Source: Candidatus Gallimonas caecicola
Lineage (GTDB): Bacteria; Bacillota; Clostridia; Christensenellales; Borkfalkiaceae
Direction of reading: 5' to 3'
Length of the DNA: 7,054 bases
Assembly: GCA_904394195.1 (NCBI GenBank)
Contig: CAJFNH010000066.1
Location: forward strand, 1-7,054
A model generated the notes under the pieces. The model worked only from the letters and a program-made list of their open reading frames with translations, had not been told where the DNA came from and searched no databases. The position numbers were made by a program, and so were the translations under genes. Within the stretch, counting starts at the first letter, position 1. Every line of letters starts with the position of its first letter. Below, piece after piece: positions 1 to 6,295 of the stretch.

Positions 1-1004
1 TTGGGGATCTCTCCCGCCTCCTCCAGCCATTCCACGGTGTCCGTGAGCGTCTCGTACAGTTCGCGGGGCGCATAGCCGAACGCGGCGGTCGCCTTGTCGT
101 GGGAAAAGCGCCCGTTTTCAAGCACCACGCGCAGGGCGTAGGGGGTGAACAGCGGCTTTTTGTGCCTGCGCTGTGCGAGTTTCTGTGCAAGGGGGGCGGC
201 AAGGCGCGCCATCCACATGGGAACGGTGCCCACCTTGCGCCTGCCCGTGATCTGCGAAAGCATGCCGATCGTCTCTTTCAGCGTGTGGTAATTGCCCGTC
301 AGCAAATAACTCTCACCCACCGTTCCCCGTTCGGCGGCGGCAAGGATGCCGCTTGCCACGTCGCGCACGTCCACAAAGTCATAGCCGCCCTTCACTAAGG
401 CGGGCAGTTTGCCGCGGCAGTAGTCCTTGACGAGCTGCACCAGATGGTTGCCTCTGCCGCAGTACGGCCCGATGATGCCGGAGGGCAGCACGGTGACGGC
501 GGGCAGGCCCTGCCTCTGCACCATGTCCGCGACCAGCGCCGCCGCCTTCGCCTTGCTGCGCGCATAGGCGCCGTCCAGCGGGGCGGGATCGTAGGCGCAG
601 ATCTCGCGTTTGACGCGCCCGTGGGGCAGATCGGGCATGGCATGGACGGAGCAGACATACACGACCCTGTCCACATGCTTTTCCAGGCACAGGCGCATCA
701 CGTTGCGCGTGCCCTCCACGTTGACGGCGTCCACGGCGGGGTTTTCGCGGCTTGCAATGTCCACAACGCCCGCGCAGTGTACGACGATGGTATGTGTACC
801 TTCCGGAACGTCAAAAAAAGCCGTGAGCGTTTCGGGCTTCGTCACATCGCCGAAAAAGATCTGCGCACCCGTGCGGCGCACAAAACCCGTGTCCTCGCCG
901 CGCATGACAAGGGCGCGCACCGGCTCGCCGCGTTCGCGCAGGGCGGTGCACAGCGCACTGCCCAGGTGTCCCGCTGCTCCCGTGATCATCCATAGTTTTT
1001 TCAT
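1..1004 (-). CDS. Extended short-chain dehydrogenase/reductase (NAD-dependent epimerase/dehydratase family), 3' end outside window
   Basis: Reading leftward from the ATG at 1004-1002 there are 334 open codons and no stop before the edge, so the protein is C-terminally incomplete, although 334 residues is already close to the usual family length. The N-terminus carries the Rossmann nucleotide-binding motif TGAAGHLG (residues 8-15). The HCAG stretch (76-79), a candidate catalytic Ser119, and Tyr147/Lys151 in a YxxxK motif follow, and then an LPSGIIGPY segment typical of extended SDRs of the dihydroflavonol-reductase-like/epimerase type. It should be a cytosolic NAD(P)-dependent oxidoreductase or epimerase acting on a sugar or hydroxy/keto substrate; the substrate cannot be read from sequence. 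The start is supported by a strong ribosome-binding site (AGAGGAGG on the minus strand, about 1020-1013). It is divergent from a TetR-type gene that may regulate it (inference). Confidence 0.9.
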   Translation of the reverse strand, partial: MKKLWMITGAAGHLGSALCTALRERGEPVRALVMRGEDTGFVRRTGAQIFFGDVTKPETLTAFFDVPEGTHTIVVHCAGVVDIASRENPAVDAVNVEGTRNVMRLCLEKHVDRVVYVCSVHAMPDLPHGRVKREICAYDPAPLDGAYARSKAKAAALVADMVQRQGLPAVTVLPSGIIGPYCGRGNHLVQLVKDYCRGKLPALVKGGYDFVDVRDVASGILAAAERGTVGESYLLTGNYHTLKETIGMLSQITGRRKVGTVPMWMARLAAPLAQKLAQRRHKKPLFTPYALRVVLENGRFSHDKATAAFGYAPRELYETLTDTVEWLEEAGEIP

Positions 1005-1019
1005 CGTCTTGTCCTCCTC

Positions 1020-1048
1020 TTGCAAATTTCTTCCGACTGTAGTATAAT
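1020..1048 (+). promoter_or_regulatory. Candidate sigma-A-type promoter for the TetR-GNAT pair
   Basis: TTGCAA at 1020-1025 (4/6 to TTGACA) is followed after exactly 17 bases by a perfect TATAAT at 1043-1048. The predicted start point near 1055 gives a leader of roughly 120 bases to the TetR start codon. The element lies inside the leader of the divergent SDR gene, and the -35 overlaps that gene's ribosome-binding site region. Confidence 0.55.
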
Positions 1049-1078
1049 AATTGCGGAACGGGATCTCTTTTCACTGTT

Positions 1079-1087
1079 ATTGTACCA
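1079..1087 (-). promoter_or_regulatory. Candidate extended -10 promoter for the SDR gene
   Basis: On the minus strand, bases 1087-1079 read TGGTACAAT, a TGn extended -10 element with a 5/6 match to TATAAT. No convincing -35 lies at the right distance, which extended -10 promoters tolerate. Transcription would start near 1072, giving a leader of about 70 bases before the SDR start codon. Assigned by pattern only. Confidence 0.4.
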
Positions 1088-1118
1088 TGAAAAGGGGAGC
1101 GGTTGTTCGGTCAATTTA

Positions 1119-1142
1119 TGTACGGCTGTATTTTATCGTACA
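1119..1142. repeat. Inverted repeat TGTACG-N12-CGTACA, candidate TetR-family operator
   Basis: TGTACG at 1119-1124 is mirrored by CGTACA at 1137-1142. A second, nested mirror pair, CTGTA (1126-1130) and TACAG (1139-1143), shares the right arm. Another TGTAC occurs at 1081-1085 within the SDR promoter. The repeat lies between the predicted TetR start point and the TetR start codon, where an autorepressor would block elongation. TetR proteins bind palindromes of this size, but binding here is inference. Confidence 0.35.
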
Positions 1143-1176
1143 GTGTGTGTGAAATCGTTTGGAAGGAGACAACATC

Positions 1177-1752
1177 ATGAAGATTGAAGGCGGAGATCTC
1201 AGGGTGCGGATGACCAAAAAGATGCTGATCGAGGCGTTTCTGGAGCTTCGGCGCGAAAAACCGCTGCGCAGGATCACGGTGAGCGAACTGTGTTCGCGCG
1301 CGGGCGTGGGGCGGGGGACTTTTTACGCGCACTATCAGGATGTGTACGATTTTAATGAAAAACTGGAAGGGCAGTTTCTGGAGGAATTTGCCGCGACGCT
1401 GCGCAGTGCGCTCGAGTATCAGGAGAACATTCAGTCGGCGCGCAGAGTGTGCCGTACGGTGTTTGCGCTACTGGAGGAGAATGAGCCGCTCTGCCAGCTT
1501 ATTCTCTCCTCCGACAATGCGCAGGGCGCCATGCGGTTTATCGAATTGGGCGGGCGGCTCTGCACCGAATGTTATAAAAAGTTTTTCGGAAATGTTCCTC
1601 CTGCAAAGTTGAGCGATTTTTACCGCTTTGTTTCGTCAGGGTGCATCGCCTGTCTGAAAGAACGCCTGCGGCAGGAGGTGCGCCCGCCCGTCGAACAGTT
1701 TGCCGACGAGATGGGCGAATTTATCACGCGCGGTGTGCGCTGCCTTCTGTGA
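1177..1752 (+). CDS. TetR/AcrR-family transcriptional regulator
   Basis: The 191-residue protein has the typical TetR layout. A helical N-terminal DNA-binding domain (residues about 10-60) contains the helix-turn-helix ITVSELCSRAGVGRGTFYAHY at 33-53, with the hallmark TFYxHY in the recognition region. An all-helical C-terminal half (about 65-191) should form the dimer and ligand-binding pocket. The inducer is unknown. The start was set at ATG 1177 because a strong ribosome-binding site (AGGAG, 1164-1168) lies 8 bases upstream. An in-frame TTG at 1159 would place that site inside the gene. The stop overlaps the following acetyltransferase start by 4 bases, so the two are probably translationally coupled. 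It probably represses its own operon and perhaps the divergent SDR gene through the upstream inverted repeat (inference). Confidence 0.9.
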   Translation: MKIEGGDLRVRMTKKMLIEAFLELRREKPLRRITVSELCSRAGVGRGTFYAHYQDVYDFNEKLEGQFLEEFAATLRSALEYQENIQSARRVCRTVFALLEENEPLCQLILSSDNAQGAMRFIELGGRLCTECYKKFFGNVPPAKLSDFYRFVSSGCIACLKERLRQEVRPPVEQFADEMGEFITRGVRCLL

Positions 1753-2318
1753 ACATCGTTCTTCAGACGCCGCGCCTGCAGATCAGGCCGTTTACGCGCA
1801 AAGATACGGACGCGATCTTTGCGATCTATTCCGATGAGAACACAAATACGTTTCTGCCATGGTTTCCCGTCCGGACGAGGACGGAGGCCGAGCGCGTCTA
1901 TGAGGAGCGCTATGCCGCTTCGGGCAAGAGTGCGGGGTTTGCGCTTGCCGTTTGCATCGGCGACCGGCCCGTCGGATATGTGCATCTGGACGGGAGACCG
2001 CCTTACGACCTGGGGTATGCCCTGTTGCCCGGTTACCGGGGGCGGGGACTGGCCGCCGAAGCGTGCGCTGCGCTGCTCGGCCATGCCCGGAAAGAGGGCC
2101 TTTTGTTCGTGACGGCAACGCATGACGTGAACAATCCCGCAAGCGGGCGGGTGATGCAGAAACTGGGCATGAAGTACTGTTATACCTACGAAGAGTTCTG
2201 GCGGCCGAAAAATTTCCCCGTGCTGTTCCGCCTGTATCAGATCTCGTTTGGGGATGTTTCCGTCTGGCGCGGCTATTGGGAAGGGGCAAAGCGACGGTTT
2301 GTGGAAAGCCTGCCGTGA
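1749..2318 (+). CDS. GNAT-family N-acetyltransferase (RimJ/RimL-like)
   Basis: The 189-residue protein begins with the usual opening of this family, LQTPRLQIRPFTRKD (residues 5-19). It has the acetyl-CoA pyrophosphate-binding loop PGYRGRGLAAEA (94-105; the R/QxxGxG/A motif of GNAT motif A). Near the C-terminus it has HDVNNPASGRVMQKLGM (125-141), where the conserved Asn/Ser and KLGM lie. It should transfer an acetyl group from acetyl-CoA to an amine: a protein N-terminus, polyamine, antibiotic or small metabolite. The acceptor cannot be predicted. The start chosen is GTG at 1749, whose bases overlap the TetR stop in a GTGA arrangement. No ribosome-binding site is evident, consistent with coupled translation. 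An in-frame ATG at 1641 was rejected because it adds about 36 non-family residues inside the TetR gene. Confidence 0.9.
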   Translation: MNIVLQTPRLQIRPFTRKDTDAIFAIYSDENTNTFLPWFPVRTRTEAERVYEERYAASGKSAGFALAVCIGDRPVGYVHLDGRPPYDLGYALLPGYRGRGLAAEACAALLGHARKEGLLFVTATHDVNNPASGRVMQKLGMKYCYTYEEFWRPKNFPVLFRLYQISFGDVSVWRGYWEGAKRRFVESLP

Positions 2319-2328
2319 TCGCCGCATG

Positions 2329-2357
2329 AAAGCATGTGCGTTTGACTTGCTTTTTTT
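2329..2357 (+). terminator. Possible weak intrinsic terminator after the GNAT gene
   Basis: Bases 2329-2337 (AAAGCATGT) can pair with 2345-2353 (ACTTGCTTT) through one T-T mismatch, with a 7-base loop, and a run of seven T follows the G/C part (2351-2357). The stem is AT-rich and short, so efficiency would be low. It overlaps the -35 region of the fprA promoter. Confidence 0.3.
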
Positions 2358-2375
2358 GCACGGATGTGCTATACT
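2347..2375 (+). promoter_or_regulatory. Candidate extended -10 promoter for fprA-rubredoxin
   Basis: TTGCTT at 2347-2352 is separated by 17 bases from TATACT at 2370-2375, which is preceded by TGC to give the extended -10 TGCTATACT. A better -35 hexamer, TTGACT, occurs at 2342-2347 but would leave a 22-base spacer. The predicted start is near 2382, giving a leader of about 24 bases that carries the fprA ribosome-binding site. Confidence 0.6.
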
Positions 2376-2405
2376 GTTCTCCGAAAAACGAACACGGAGA
2401 AAGTC

Positions 2406-3605
2406 ATGCAAAACTGTCAAGAGATCGCCGCCGGGCTGTTTTATCTGGGCGGGAACGACAGGCGCATTGCATTGTTTGAGAGCGCCTATCCCGTTCCGCG
2501 CGGCGTTTCCTACAATTCCTATCTGTTAAAGGACGAAAAGAATGTCCTGCTCGACACGGTGGACAACGCCGTGAGCGATCTGTTCTTTGAAAATCTTACC
2601 TTTGCGCTGGGCTCGGATACGCTTGATTATGTCATCGTGCAGCACATGGAGCCCGACCATTCGGCAACGTTCGCGCGCCTTGTCGAGCGCTACCCGGACG
2701 TGACCGTCGTCACCTCGCTCAAGGCGGCGCAGATGCTCAAAAACTACTTCGGCTTTGCGGGAAAGACGCGCATCGTCAAGGAAGGGGATACTCTGTCCGT
2801 GGGCAGGCGCACGCTCACCTTTGTCGCCGCGCCCATGGTGCACTGGCCGGAGGTCATCTTCACCTATGTGCCCGAGGACGGCATCCTCTTTTCGGCGGAC
2901 GCGTTCGGTACCTTCGGCGCCCTGTCGGGCAACGTGTTTGCCGACTGGGCCGGCTTTGAGCGCGAATATCTGGACGACGCGAGGCGGTATTACTTCAATA
3001 TCGTCGGAAAGTATGGGGCGCAGGTGCAGAGCGTCCTGAAGAAGGCGGCGGGACTGAATATCTCGCTCGTCTGCCCGCTGCACGGACCCGTCTGGCGGGA
3101 GGACTTCGGCAAATATCTGCAGAAGTATCTTACCTGGAGCGCCTACGAGCCGGAGGAGCGCAGCGTCGCCGTGTTCTACGCGTCCGTCTACGGACATACG
3201 CAGAACGCCGCGGAGATCGTTGCTTCCGCCGTCGCCGCGCGGGGCGTGCGCGTGAAGGTGTACGATGTCTCCGTCACCCATACGAGCGAACTGCTTGCCG
3301 AAGCGTTCCGCGCCTCGCACGTCGTGTTCGCGTCCACAACTTACAACAACGGCATCTTTGTGAGCATGGAAAACTTTTTGAACGACCTGAAGGCGCACGC
3401 CTTCCAGAACCGCGCCTATGCGGTGGTTGAGAACGGCTCGTGGGCGCCCCAGGCGGGCGCGCTCATGGACGGGGTGCTCTCCTCCATGAAGAATATGCGC
3501 CGTATCGGCGAAAAGACGACGGTGCTCTCCGCCGTCGGCGCGGACAGCGCGCAGGCGCTGCGCGAACTGGGCGCTGCGATCGCGGCGGACGTGAAAGCGG
3601 AATAA
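2406..3605 (+). CDS. fprA: Flavodiiron protein (A-type flavoprotein, oxygen/nitric oxide reductase)
   Basis: The 399-residue protein has the two classical domains. The N-terminal metallo-beta-lactamase-like domain (about 1-245) holds all di-iron ligands: His80, Glu82, Asp84 in HMEPDH, then His146, Asp165 and His226 (CPLHGP). The C-terminal flavodoxin-like domain (about 253-399) has FMN-binding loops at YASVYGHTQNA (258-268), STTYNNGIF (310-318) and NGSWAPQAG (343-351). The family reduces O2 to water and/or NO to N2O in the cytoplasm of anaerobes, receiving electrons from rubredoxin. Which of the two is preferred cannot be decided here. There is no fused rubredoxin domain; a separate rubredoxin gene follows 39 bases downstream. 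ATG 2406 was chosen because GGAGA (2396-2400) precedes it. An earlier in-frame ATG at 2364 lies within the promoter. Confidence 0.97.
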   Translation: MQNCQEIAAGLFYLGGNDRRIALFESAYPVPRGVSYNSYLLKDEKNVLLDTVDNAVSDLFFENLTFALGSDTLDYVIVQHMEPDHSATFARLVERYPDVTVVTSLKAAQMLKNYFGFAGKTRIVKEGDTLSVGRRTLTFVAAPMVHWPEVIFTYVPEDGILFSADAFGTFGALSGNVFADWAGFEREYLDDARRYYFNIVGKYGAQVQSVLKKAAGLNISLVCPLHGPVWREDFGKYLQKYLTWSAYEPEERSVAVFYASVYGHTQNAAEIVASAVAARGVRVKVYDVSVTHTSELLAEAFRASHVVFASTTYNNGIFVSMENFLNDLKAHAFQNRAYAVVENGSWAPQAGALMDGVLSSMKNMRRIGEKTTVLSAVGADSAQALRELGAAIAADVKAE

Positions 3606-3644
3606 AAATAAGGCCCCTGGGGGCAAATTCGGAGGTGTTTTGTT

Positions 3645-3806
3645 ATGGCAAAGTATGTGTGCTCGGTTTGCGGCTATGAGTACGACGAGGCGGCGGGCGA
3701 TCCCGACAACGGCATCGCGCCCGGCACCAGGTGGGAGGACGTTCCCGAGGACTTCACCTGCCCGCTGTGCGGCGTAGGCAAAGAGGACTTCGAGAAAGTG
3801 GACTGA
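3645..3806 (+). CDS. Rubredoxin
   Basis: This 53-residue protein is a complete, standard-length rubredoxin. Two cysteine pairs, CSVCG (Cys6, Cys9) and CPLCG (Cys39, Cys42), form the FeS4 site. The usual signatures GYEYDEAAGDPDNGIAPGT (10-28), Trp30, the VPEDFTCPLC stretch and the FEKV tail are present. It is a cytosolic one-electron carrier. Its position directly after the flavodiiron protein gene, in the same direction with a 39-base gap, indicates that it feeds electrons to that enzyme from an NAD(P)H:rubredoxin reductase encoded elsewhere. A strong ribosome-binding site, GGAGG (3631-3635), lies 9 bases before the ATG. The gap includes a small GC-rich palindrome (3613-3624). Confidence 0.97.
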   Translation: MAKYVCSVCGYEYDEAAGDPDNGIAPGTRWEDVPEDFTCPLCGVGKEDFEKVD

Positions 3807-3815
3807 CCGCCCGTA

Positions 3816-3846
3816 CAATGACCCCCGCATGCTGCGGGGGTCATTG
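3816..3846 (+). terminator. Strong hairpin after rubredoxin, probable terminator
   Basis: Bases 3816-3829 pair perfectly with 3833-3846 (14 bp, core GACCCCCGCA/TGCGGGGGTC) around a 3-base loop. It starts 9 bases after the rubredoxin stop. No T-run follows directly; the first T-rich stretch is at about 3858-3863. It may be a Rho-independent terminator of low U content or an mRNA 3' stabilising structure. Confidence 0.6.
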
Positions 3847-3882
3847 CGCATAACAACTCTTTTGGCAAAAAGATTGGGTGAA

Positions 3883-3911
3883 AATCGTGCGAAATTTGCA
3901 TTTGTGCGATT
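3883..3911. repeat. Repeated GTGCGA motifs within an AATCG...CGATT inverted repeat upstream of lon
   Basis: GTGCGA occurs at 3887-3892 and again at 3904-3909, a 17-base period. The pair is bracketed by the mirror arms AATCG (3883-3887) and CGATT (3907-3911), with AAAT/ATTT inside. It lies 60-90 bases before the lon start codon in a spacer with no clear promoter consensus other than TTGAAA at 3910-3915. It could be a regulator site; there is no CIRCE (HrcA) or CtsR heptad match. Confidence 0.25.
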
Positions 3912-3970
3912 GAAAAGGCTCCCCGCGTGTGATAAACATATCGGAATGTTTCTATACAAGAGGTAACGGC

Positions 3971-6295
3971 ATGGATACGAACAGAGTCAAAATATTGTCC
4001 GTCATTCCCATGCGGACGCAGGTCGTGTTTCCCGATACGACGGTGGCGTTCGACGTGGGGCGCGGCGTTTCGCTCGCCGCCGTCGAGCGCGCCGATTACA
4101 ACGATAAATACGTCTTTGTGACAAAGCAGACCGATCCCGAAAAGGAATTTCCGGAAGGGGATGATCTTTGTAAGGTGGGCACGGTTTGCGTCATCCGTCA
4201 GACCACGCGGCTGCCGGGCGAGCGGGTACGCGTGCTGGTGGCGGGCGTATATCGCGCCGCCGCCCGCGGCTTCCGCCTGGAGAACGGCTATATTTATGCC
4301 GTCACGGAGGAGCTTCAGACCATCCACGGCGATCCCACGCTGGAGGAGGCGTATTTCCGCACGGCAAAAGAACTCGTCAGAGAGATCGCGGGGGGCGAGG
4401 GCAAGGCGGCGAAGGAACTGGATGCGGCACTCACGGGCGTTTCCGATCCCGACGTCTACGTCAATATCTGCGCGCACAACCTGCGCCTGCGCGACAATGT
4501 CAAGCAGGATCTTCTGGAGGAAGTCGTCCTGGTGCGCAGGCTGCGCCTGTTCGAGCAATGCCTGAATACCGAGGTGGAGATCGAAAAGCTCGAGCGAAAG
4601 ATCGCGCAGGACGTGCGCCGCAACATTGAAAAATCGCAGAAGGAGTACTTTCTGCGCGAACAGATCAAGGCGATCCATGCCGAGCTGGGCGACGACGTAG
4701 AGGAGAACGAGCGCCTGCGCGAAAAGATCCTTTCCAAGGGCCTGCCCGAGGCGGTGGAGGAAAAGGCGCTTGCCGAACTGCGGCGCATGGACAAGATGCC
4801 GCCTTCCTCCCCCGAATACACCGTTCTGCGCAACTATGCGGACTGGATCATCGATCTTCCGTGGCGGGAGCAGACGCAGGACACCGAAAAGCTCTCCGAC
4901 GTGGAAAAGGTGCTCAATGCCGACCACTACAGGCTGGAAAAGATCAAGGAGCGCGTGGTCGAATATCTTGCCGTGCTCAAACTGACGGGCGAGCTCAAAG
5001 CGCCCATCCTCTGCCTTGTGGGCCCGCCGGGCGTGGGCAAGACGAGCGTCGCCATGTCCATCGCGCGGGCGCTCGGCAGAAAATTCGTGCGCATGAGCCT
5101 GGGCGGCGTGAAGGACGAAGCGGAGATCCGCGGCCACAGGCGCACCTATATCGGCGCCATGCCCGGGCGCATCATCTTTGAAATGAAGAACGCAGGCTCC
5201 GTCAACCCCGTGTTCCTTCTGGACGAGGTGGACAAGATCTCCTCGGATATGCGCGGCGATCCCGCGAGCGCCCTTCTGGAAGTGCTCGACCCCGAACAGA
5301 ACGCCACCTTCCGCGACAGGTATCTGGAAGTGCCCTACGATCTGTCCAAGGTCATGTTCATCGCCACGGCAAACACGCTCGATACCATCCCCGCGCCCCT
5401 GCGCGACAGAATGGAGATCATCGAACTCTCCGGCTACACGCCCGACGAAAAGCAGGAGATCGCCAAACGCTACCTCGTGCCCAAAAAGCGCAGGGAAAAC
5501 GGCCTGAAAGAAGAACAGCTGCGCTTTACGGACGGCGCGCTCGCGGCAATCATCGACGGCTACACGATGGAGGCGGGCGTCCGCTCGCTGGAGCGCACCA
5601 TCGGCACGGTGTGTCGCAAGGCGGCGGTGCGCATCGCCAAAGGGGAGGAGGAAAAGATCAGCGTCACCAAGACCAATCTGGAAAAATTCCTGGGCGCCAA
5701 GCGCTTCCTGCATGAGGACGAGATGCGCGACGAGGACGAAGTGGGCGCCGCAACGGGGCTTGCCTGGACGGCGGTCGGCGGCATGCCGCTCACCATCGAA
5801 GTGTCCGCCATGCAGGGCAAGGGAGACATCCTTCTGACCGGAAAACTCGGGGACGTCATGAAAGAATCGGCACGCGCGGCAATCAGCTATATCCGCGCCC
5901 ATGCCGAAAAGTACGGCATTTCTGACGAGGCGTTCGAGCATAAGGATATCCATATCCATGTGCCGGAGGGCGCCACGCCCAAGGACGGGCCCTCCGCCGG
6001 CATCACGATGGCGACGGCGATCCTTTCGGCGTTCACGGGGCAGCCCGTGCGCCGCGACGTTGCCATGACGGGCGAGATCACGCTGCGCGGCAAGGTGTTG
6101 CCCATCGGCGGGCTCAAGGAAAAGGCGCTCGCCGCCAGCCGCATCGGCATCCGCGACGTCATCATTCCCGAAGAGAACAGGAAGGACGTTGAGGAGATCC
6201 CCGAAAACGTGCGCAAAAACCTCAATTTCATCTGCGTGAGCGACATCGACCAGGTGTTCCGCACCGCAGTCACGGGGCTGCATTATGCAAGTTAA
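3971..6295 (+). CDS. lon: ATP-dependent Lon protease (LonA type)
   Basis: The 774-residue protein is full length for cytosolic LonA. The N-terminal substrate-binding domain starts with the typical LSVIPMRTQVVFP (residues 9-21) and runs to about 195. A helical, coiled-coil-rich linker follows (about 195-300; note EYFLREQIKAIHAELG). The AAA+ module has Walker A GPPGVGKTS (351-359, Lys357) and Walker B FLLDEVDK (Asp418, Glu419). The C-terminal protease domain carries the Ser-Lys dyad: Ser675 in KDGPSAG and Lys716 in PIGGLKEK. It degrades misfolded and selected regulatory proteins using ATP, as a hexamer. The start is ATG 3971, with AAGAGG 7 bases upstream; a GTG at 3929 is in frame but lacks a site. 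The end overlaps ysxC by 11 bases. No known heat-shock operator was recognised upstream. Confidence 0.98.
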   Translation: MDTNRVKILSVIPMRTQVVFPDTTVAFDVGRGVSLAAVERADYNDKYVFVTKQTDPEKEFPEGDDLCKVGTVCVIRQTTRLPGERVRVLVAGVYRAAARGFRLENGYIYAVTEELQTIHGDPTLEEAYFRTAKELVREIAGGEGKAAKELDAALTGVSDPDVYVNICAHNLRLRDNVKQDLLEEVVLVRRLRLFEQCLNTEVEIEKLERKIAQDVRRNIEKSQKEYFLREQIKAIHAELGDDVEENERLREKILSKGLPEAVEEKALAELRRMDKMPPSSPEYTVLRNYADWIIDLPWREQTQDTEKLSDVEKVLNADHYRLEKIKERVVEYLAVLKLTGELKAPILCLVGPPGVGKTSVAMSIARALGRKFVRMSLGGVKDEAEIRGHRRTYIGAMPGRIIFEMKNAGSVNPVFLLDEVDKISSDMRGDPASALLEVLDPEQNATFRDRYLEVPYDLSKVMFIATANTLDTIPAPLRDRMEIIELSGYTPDEKQEIAKRYLVPKKRRENGLKEEQLRFTDGALAAIIDGYTMEAGVRSLERTIGTVCRKAAVRIAKGEEEKISVTKTNLEKFLGAKRFLHEDEMRDEDEVGAATGLAWTAVGGMPLTIEVSAMQGKGDILLTGKLGDVMKESARAAISYIRAHAEKYGISDEAFEHKDIHIHVPEGATPKDGPSAGITMATAILSAFTGQPVRRDVAMTGEITLRGKVLPIGGLKEKALAASRIGIRDVIIPEENRKDVEEIPENVRKNLNFICVSDIDQVFRTAVTGLHYAS

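Noticed and set aside
444..1047. Plus-strand open frames opposite the SDR gene
   Set aside because: The minus strand encodes a full SDR with Rossmann and YxxxK motifs and a strong ribosome-binding site. The plus-strand frames have no recognisable features.
1109..1114. TTGACC on the minus strand as a -35 for the SDR promoter
   Set aside because: The nearest good -10 (TACAAT, 1084-1079) is 24 bases away, too far for a normal promoter. The extended -10 reading was preferred.
1641..1748. Earlier ATG start for the acetyltransferase at 1641
   Set aside because: It would add about 36 residues unlike any GNAT and overlap the TetR gene extensively. The GTG at 1749 begins exactly at the family N-terminus.
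1620..2420. Minus-strand open frames opposite the TetR and GNAT genes
   Set aside because: Shadows of the plus-strand genes, whose products match TetR and GNAT families along their whole length.
2526..3959. Minus-strand open frame of 477 codons opposite fprA and rubredoxin
   Set aside because: Same antisense artefact. It spans two real genes and their spacer and encodes no recognisable motif.
3929..3970. GTG at 3929 as the lon start
   Set aside because: No ribosome-binding site precedes it and the added residues are not Lon-like. ATG 3971 has AAGAGG at good spacing.
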